From contig WGBZ01000263.1 in assembly GCA_015494035.1 (NCBI GenBank), forward strand, positions 1 through 5,165: DNA of 5,165 bases, in the 5' to 3' direction. The notes below the pieces were generated by a model that searched no databases, had not been told where the DNA came from, and saw only the letters and a program-made list of their open reading frames with translations. Position numbers and translations under genes: made by a program. Positions 1-5,165 of the stretch are shown here, piece after piece (the stretch's first letter is position 1; each line of letters starts with the position of its first letter). Origin of the DNA: Lysobacterales bacterium (GTDB taxonomy: Bacteria > Pseudomonadota > Gammaproteobacteria > Xanthomonadales > Marinicellaceae).

Positions 1-1185
1 AGCTCCTGGTGGGTCAACCTGTTCGGGCACAGTAACGCCCACATCAACCAGCGCATCAATGAACAAATGCAGCGGCTGGAACACTGCATTTTTGCCGGCT
101 ACACCCATGAGCCGGCCATCGAACTGGCCGAATCGCTGGTGGCCATCACGCCACCGGGGCTGAATCGGGTTTTTCTGGCCGATAACGGTTCATCGGCGGT
201 GGAAGTGGCACTGAAAATGAGCTTTCATTTCTGGCTTAACCAGGGCCACGGGCGCAAGCACCGCTTTATTAATCTGAGCAATGCCTACCATGGCGAAACC
301 CTGGGGGCGCTGGCGGTGGGCGACGTGCCCCTGTACAAGGACACCTACGCGCCCTTGCTGATGAGCCCCATCACTGCACCGTCACCGGACTGCTTTGGCC
401 TGCCCGATGCGGCCGCTTGCGAGGCCAATGTGCAGGAAAAACTGCAGGCCATGCAGCGTCTGCTGGAAACCCATCACGACGAAGTCTGTGCGGTGATCGT
501 GGAACCGCTGGTGCAATGCGCCGGTGGCATGCGCATGTACCCGCCGACTTACCTCAGCGGCCTGCGTGCCCTGTGTGATCGCTATCAGGTACACCTGATT
601 GCCGATGAAATCGCCGTGGGCTTTGGCCGCACCGGCACATTCTTTGCCTGCGAACAGGCCGCCATCAGCCCCGATTTCATGTGCCTCTCCAAAGGCCTGA
701 CCGGCGGCTACCTGCCCTTGTCGGCGGTGCTGACCGGGGAAGCCGTGTATCAGGCGTTTTACGACGATTACACCAAACTCACGGCCTTTCTGCATTCTCA
801 CAGCTACACCGGCAACCCACTGGCCTGCACCGCCGCGCTGGCCACACTGGAACTGTTTGAACTCAATGACACCGTGGCCAACAATCAGCGGCTGGCTGAG
901 CACCTGAAAACCGCACTGGACATATTTCGCGACCACCCCAACGTGGCCGAAGTGCGTCAAACCGGGCTGATTGCTGCGGTGGAACTGCAAAACGCCAACG
1001 GCCAGCCTTTTGACTGGCAAGAGCGGCGTGGCTTGCGCGTGTATCAACACGGGCTGAAAAACCAACTGCTGATCCGCCCGCTGGGGGACGTGGTCTATTT
1101 CATGCCGCCGTATGTGATCACACCTGAAGAAATCGATTTCATGGTGGAAACCGCTTTTGCCGGCATTAACGAGGCGGTGCGATGA
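1..1185 (+). CDS. bioA: Adenosylmethionine-8-amino-7-oxononanoate aminotransferase (DAPA synthase), 5'-truncated by window edge
   Basis: This PLP enzyme makes 7,8-diaminopelargonate from 7-keto-8-aminopelargonate in biotin synthesis. In E. coli the amino donor is S-adenosylmethionine. The frame is open from base 1 (394 codons here). By comparison with E. coli and pseudomonad BioA, about 50 N-terminal residues lie off the window, so the ATG at 67 is internal. Counting from the first codon here, SSWW (1-4) is the substrate-pocket motif. DNGSSAVEVALKM starts at 61 and YHGET at 96. EPLVQCAGGMRMY (168-180) and DEIAVGFGRTG (202-212) form the PLP site. Lys231 in LSKGLTGG is the expected Schiff-base lysine (E. 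coli K274). Arg359 in IRPLG matches the substrate-carboxylate arginine (E. coli R391). HSHSYTGNPLAC and the C-terminal VVYFMPPYVITPEEIDF read like pseudomonad BioA. Cys173 stands where I recall Gly in relatives. The stop overlaps the rsmE start. Identification is confident. Confidence 0.95.
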   Translation, partial: SSWWVNLFGHSNAHINQRINEQMQRLEHCIFAGYTHEPAIELAESLVAITPPGLNRVFLADNGSSAVEVALKMSFHFWLNQGHGRKHRFINLSNAYHGETLGALAVGDVPLYKDTYAPLLMSPITAPSPDCFGLPDAAACEANVQEKLQAMQRLLETHHDEVCAVIVEPLVQCAGGMRMYPPTYLSGLRALCDRYQVHLIADEIAVGFGRTGTFFACEQAAISPDFMCLSKGLTGGYLPLSAVLTGEAVYQAFYDDYTKLTAFLHSHSYTGNPLACTAALATLELFELNDTVANNQRLAEHLKTALDIFRDHPNVAEVRQTGLIAAVELQNANGQPFDWQERRGLRVYQHGLKNQLLIRPLGDVVYFMPPYVITPEEIDFMVETAFAGINEAVR

Positions 1186-1940
1186 GTGTCGGGGACAGCA
1201 AAAAAGCCAGCCGCCGGGTCGTGCGCCTGTATCATCGGCAGGCCCAGGGGCCCGGCGTGCTGGCACTGGATCGGGACCAGGCGCATTATTTACGCACCGT
1301 GTTGCGCCTCAAACCCGGCCAGCCCCTGCTGGTGTTCAATGGTCAGGGTCAGCAATGGCAGGCCACGGTGGAACAGCTAGATAAAAAAGGCGGCCAGTTG
1401 CAGCTGGGGGATTCCGTGGCTGCCACACCGCCCTCGCGCCTGAACCTGACTCTGGTGCAAGGCATCAGCAAGGGCGACCGCATGGATACCAGCATTCAGA
1501 AAGCCGTGGAACTGGGCGTCAACCGCATTGTGCCACTGATGACGCAATGGAGCGATGTGCGCCTGAATAACGAACGGCTGCAGAAAAAACTGCGCCACTG
1601 GCAACAGGTGGCCATCAGCGCCTGCGAGCAGTGCGGGCGGGCCGATGTGCCGGAGGTGACCACAGCAGTGAGCCTTGATGACTACCTGCGGGCCAAAAAA
1701 CACCCTGGCATTTACCTGGACCCACGGGCCGCTCACACGCTGGCCGAAGCGGCTCCGACCGCGGGCGAATCACTGGACATCCTGATTGGTCCGGAAGGCG
1801 GTTTCAGTGATGCTGAAATTCAGGCCATGCAAGCCAATAAGTGCCAGGGCGTGCGCCTGGGCGCGCGCATTTTACGCACCGAAACCGCTGGCCCGGCCGT
1901 GATTGCGGCCTTACAGGCCCTGGTCGGGGATTTTAGCTAG
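1182..1940 (+). CDS. rsmE: 16S rRNA (uracil-1498-N3)-methyltransferase RsmE
   Basis: RsmE is a cytoplasmic SPOUT-fold enzyme that methylates N3 of U1498 in 16S rRNA, using S-adenosylmethionine and acting on the assembled small subunit. The protein is 252 aa; E. coli RsmE is 243. Residues about 12-75 form the N-terminal PUA-like RNA-binding part (RRVVRLYHR, then HYLRTVLRLKPGQ). The rest is the SPOUT domain: ISKGDRMDTSIQKAVELGV (95-113), ISACEQCGR (145-153), LIGPEGGFSDAEI (201-213) and LGARILRTETAG (226-237). The last two form the knotted SAM-binding site. The ATG at 1182 lies in an ATGA overlap with the bioA stop. A GAGG (1171-1174) sits 7 nt upstream, so the two genes are probably co-transcribed and translationally coupled. 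This start gives about ten residues more than E. coli has before the first conserved strand. The TAG stop (1938-1940) lies at the edge of the palindromic element. Confidence 0.95.
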   Translation: MSVGDSKKASRRVVRLYHRQAQGPGVLALDRDQAHYLRTVLRLKPGQPLLVFNGQGQQWQATVEQLDKKGGQLQLGDSVAATPPSRLNLTLVQGISKGDRMDTSIQKAVELGVNRIVPLMTQWSDVRLNNERLQKKLRHWQQVAISACEQCGRADVPEVTTAVSLDDYLRAKKHPGIYLDPRAAHTLAEAAPTAGESLDILIGPEGGFSDAEIQAMQANKCQGVRLGARILRTETAGPAVIAALQALVGDFS

Positions 1941-2100
1941 GGAAGCGCTGATCGAATCGTAACACGGCATCTTGCGGCGCAAAATCGTCCATTTCTGTGT
2001 TACAAACCTTCGCAATAGCTGGCTATTACGTGCGGTTTGCGCCTTGAACTGAACAATTTTCACACGCAATCTGCTCGCGCCAGATTCAATCAGATCTTCC
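1941..2100. mobile_element. Putative MITE-like palindromic element between rsmE and the atp terminator
   Basis: This non-coding stretch is a long imperfect palindrome centred between 2020 and 2021. Reading position i against 4041-i over 1937-2104, I count by hand about 50 of 84 Watson-Crick pairs in one fixed register, plus some wobbles. The ends match best: left GGAAGCGCTGATCGAATC (1941-1958) against the inverted GGAAGATCTGATTGAATC from 2100-2083, 15 of 18. Other paired blocks are TTGCG (1972-1976) with CGCAA (2065-2069), AAAAT (1981-1985) with ATTTT (2056-2060), and the tip AATAGC-TG-GCTATT (2014-2027). The flanks CTAG (1937-1940) and TTAG (2101-2104) could be a 4-bp target duplication with one change. 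A 2-bp TA duplication around a 1940-2101 element fits equally well. There is no transposase, so it would be non-autonomous. The G-rich tips and YTAR-like flanks recall IS5-type elements, but that family link is inference. It could instead be a dispersed palindromic repeat of another kind. The palindrome is directly visible; its mobile origin is not proven. Confidence 0.6.
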
Positions 2101-2160
2101 TTAGTCATCAGTCCCTTGAGCTGACTGCGTCACGGCGCAGTGGTCGAAATGGTTGGCCAC

Positions 2161-2188
2161 AAAAAAGCCGACCCGTTCGGATCGGCTT
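2161..2188 (-). terminator. Intrinsic terminator of the atp operon, downstream of atpC
   Basis: Read on the - strand, the arms AAGCCGA (2188-2182) and TCGGCTT (2171-2165) pair. They are extended by a U.G wobble (2181/2172) and two C-G pairs, leaving a GAAC loop. A run of six U follows (2166-2161). The hairpin begins about 30 nt past the atpC stop. Read on the + strand, the wobble becomes a C/A mismatch and no good T-run follows. The signal therefore acts mainly for atp transcripts rather than for rsmE. Confidence 0.88.
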
Positions 2189-2217
2189 GGATTTCACCAC
2201 GATCAACCGGAGCCGGT

Positions 2218-2643
2218 TTAACGCTTGAGTTTTTTCTTGAGCCGCGCCAGTGCCTGCAGTTGCGCCAGGGCCTTGGCCAGTTCGGCCTCTACCTTGGCCA
2301 GCTCGTATTTTTTGTCCTTGGTGGCCAGCAGGCGCTCGGCTTCTTCCTTGGCCTTGATGGCTGCCGCCTCATCGATGTCTTCAGCGCGAATGGCCGTGTC
2401 GGCCAGCACGCTGATCAGGTACGGCTGCACTTCCAGAATACCGCCAGAGACGTAGTAGTCTTCCTCGCTGTTGTCTGGAAACTGGATGCGGACTTCACCA
2501 GGCTTGAGCAAGGTCATAAGTGGCGCGTGACGCGGGGCTATGCCCAGCTCGCCCATGATGCCCGAGGCAATCAGCATGCTGACCTCACCTGAGAAGATTT
2601 CCCTCTCGGCGCTGACGATCTTGCATTGAATGGTGCTGGCCAT
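2218..2643 (-). CDS. atpC: F1 ATP synthase epsilon subunit
   Basis: Epsilon is part of the central stalk of F1. It binds gamma and the c-ring, and its C-terminal helices can inhibit ATP hydrolysis. The protein is 141 aa; E. coli epsilon is 139. Residues 1 to about 86 are the beta-sandwich domain: VSAEREIFSGEV (10-21), GELGIAPRHAPLMT (31-44), VSGGILEVQP (65-74) and ADTAIR (81-86). Residues 87-141 are the Ala/Lys/Glu-rich helical hairpin, ending in a basic KKKLKR. The start ATG has AAGGAG 7 nt upstream, and that site overlaps the atpD stop. It is the last gene of the operon, and its stop is followed by the terminator at 2161-2188. A small inverted repeat (2205-2218, AACCGG/CCGGTT) touches the stop codon. 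Confidence 0.97.
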   Translation of the reverse strand: MASTIQCKIVSAEREIFSGEVSMLIASGIMGELGIAPRHAPLMTLLKPGEVRIQFPDNSEEDYYVSGGILEVQPYLISVLADTAIRAEDIDEAAAIKAKEEAERLLATKDKKYELAKVEAELAKALAQLQALARLKKKLKR

Positions 2644-2650
2644 GTGTTGG

Positions 2651-2654
2651 CTCC

Positions 2655-2656
<2 letters not shown>
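2651..2656 (-). promoter_or_regulatory. atpC ribosome binding site overlapping the atpD stop codon
   Basis: On the - strand the sequence reads TAAGGAG, so the atpD stop TAA (2657-2655) shares bases with the AAGGAG Shine-Dalgarno of atpC. The site lies 7 nt from the atpC ATG. Ribosomes finishing beta would stop on the atpC entry site, which suggests coupled translation of beta and epsilon. The coupling is inferred; the overlap is directly visible. Confidence 0.85.
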
Positions 2657-4942
<2,286 letters not shown>

Positions 4943-4973
4943 AGCAAATTACTCCGGTTGGGTACGCCAGCTC

Positions 4974-5165
4974 TTACCAGCTGCCTGTTTTCTTGAACTC
5001 TTCAACAGCGGCCTTGAGCGCGGATTCGATTTCTTCGTTGTAATCGCCAGTGGCGTCAATCTTGTCCATCAAATCCTGGTAGTTGGCGTGCATGAACTCC
5101 AGCAGGGCTTTTTCGAAGTCGTTAATCTTGTTGACTTCCACGTCGTCCATGTAACCCTTGTCCAC
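4974..5165 (-). CDS. atpA: F1 ATP synthase alpha subunit, C-terminal 63 residues only
   Basis: Only the 3' end is inside the window. The frame is open to the right edge, where the first visible codon is GTG read as internal Val, not a start. Alpha forms the non-catalytic half of the F1 hexamer. The visible part is the C-terminal helical bundle: DKGYMDDVEVNKINDFEKAL, then TGDYNEEIESALKAAVEEF, ending KKTGSW. It aligns with the E. coli C-terminus ([20 protein letters not shown] ... TGGYNDEIEGKLK ... SFKATQSW). The nucleotide-binding domain lies off the window. Its place directly upstream of atpG is the standard order. Confidence 0.96.
   Translation of the reverse strand: MDKGYMDDVEVNKINDFEKALLEFMHANYQDLMDKIDATGDYNEEIESALKAAVEEFKKTGSW

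Noticed and set aside
67..69. ATG at 67 as the bioA start
   Set aside because: The frame upstream encodes conserved BioA sequence (SSWWVNLFGH), so the true start is off the left edge.
382..1266. Long open frame (294 codons) on the - strand across bioA
   Set aside because: It is the antisense shadow of bioA. It has no recognisable family features, is rich in His, Gly and Gln as expected of antisense in GC-rich coding DNA, and runs through the bioA-rsmE junction.
1911..2108. Small - strand open frame within the palindrome (65 codons)
   Set aside because: It spans the rsmE 3' end and the palindromic element, with no credible start signal or family match. It is a chance frame.
2124..2141. Hairpin ACTGCG-TCACGG-CGCAGT as an rsmE terminator
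   Set aside because: The stem is only 6 bp and no T-run follows on either strand. It could be chance or an old terminator remnant.
2205..2218. Inverted repeat AACCGG-AG-CCGGTT at the atpC stop codon
   Set aside because: It is a very short stem with a tight loop. A real terminator lies just downstream, so no separate function is supported.
2037..2592. + strand open frames from the palindrome into atpC
   Set aside because: They cross the palindromic element, the atp terminator or atpC antisense, and show no protein family features.

Overview
The window looks like ordinary chromosome from a gammaproteobacterium. The ATP synthase genes run in the standard bacterial order, and their products read closely like the E. 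coli proteins as I remember them. The BioA fragment is closest to the pseudomonad form of the enzyme. I cannot name the genus from the sequence alone.

Layout: on the + strand, bioA (biotin synthesis; its 5' end lies off the left edge) is followed by rsmE (16S rRNA methyltransferase), which starts in a 4-nt ATGA overlap. Facing them on the - strand is the distal part of the atp operon, transcribed from right to left as the 3' end of atpA, then atpG, atpD and atpC. Gaps are 31, 32 and 11 nt. Each complete atp gene has a Shine-Dalgarno sequence, and the atpC one overlaps the atpD stop codon. The operon ends in an intrinsic terminator at about 2161-2188.

The two units converge on a 277-nt non-coding gap (1941-2217). 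Most of it is one long imperfect palindrome centred between 2020 and 2021. It runs from the rsmE stop codon to about 2104, with well-matched outer ends and a short direct repeat at its edges. It looks like a degenerate non-autonomous insertion element of the MITE kind. Between it and the atp terminator (2105-2160) I see only one weak hairpin. No RNA gene, CRISPR array or promoter is recognisable.

Function: the atp genes encode the alpha (partial), gamma, beta and epsilon subunits of the F1 sector of ATP synthase. bioA and rsmE have unrelated jobs and appear to share only transcription. I found no evidence of a new multi-gene system. The palindromic element is the one part of the window that known genes do not explain.
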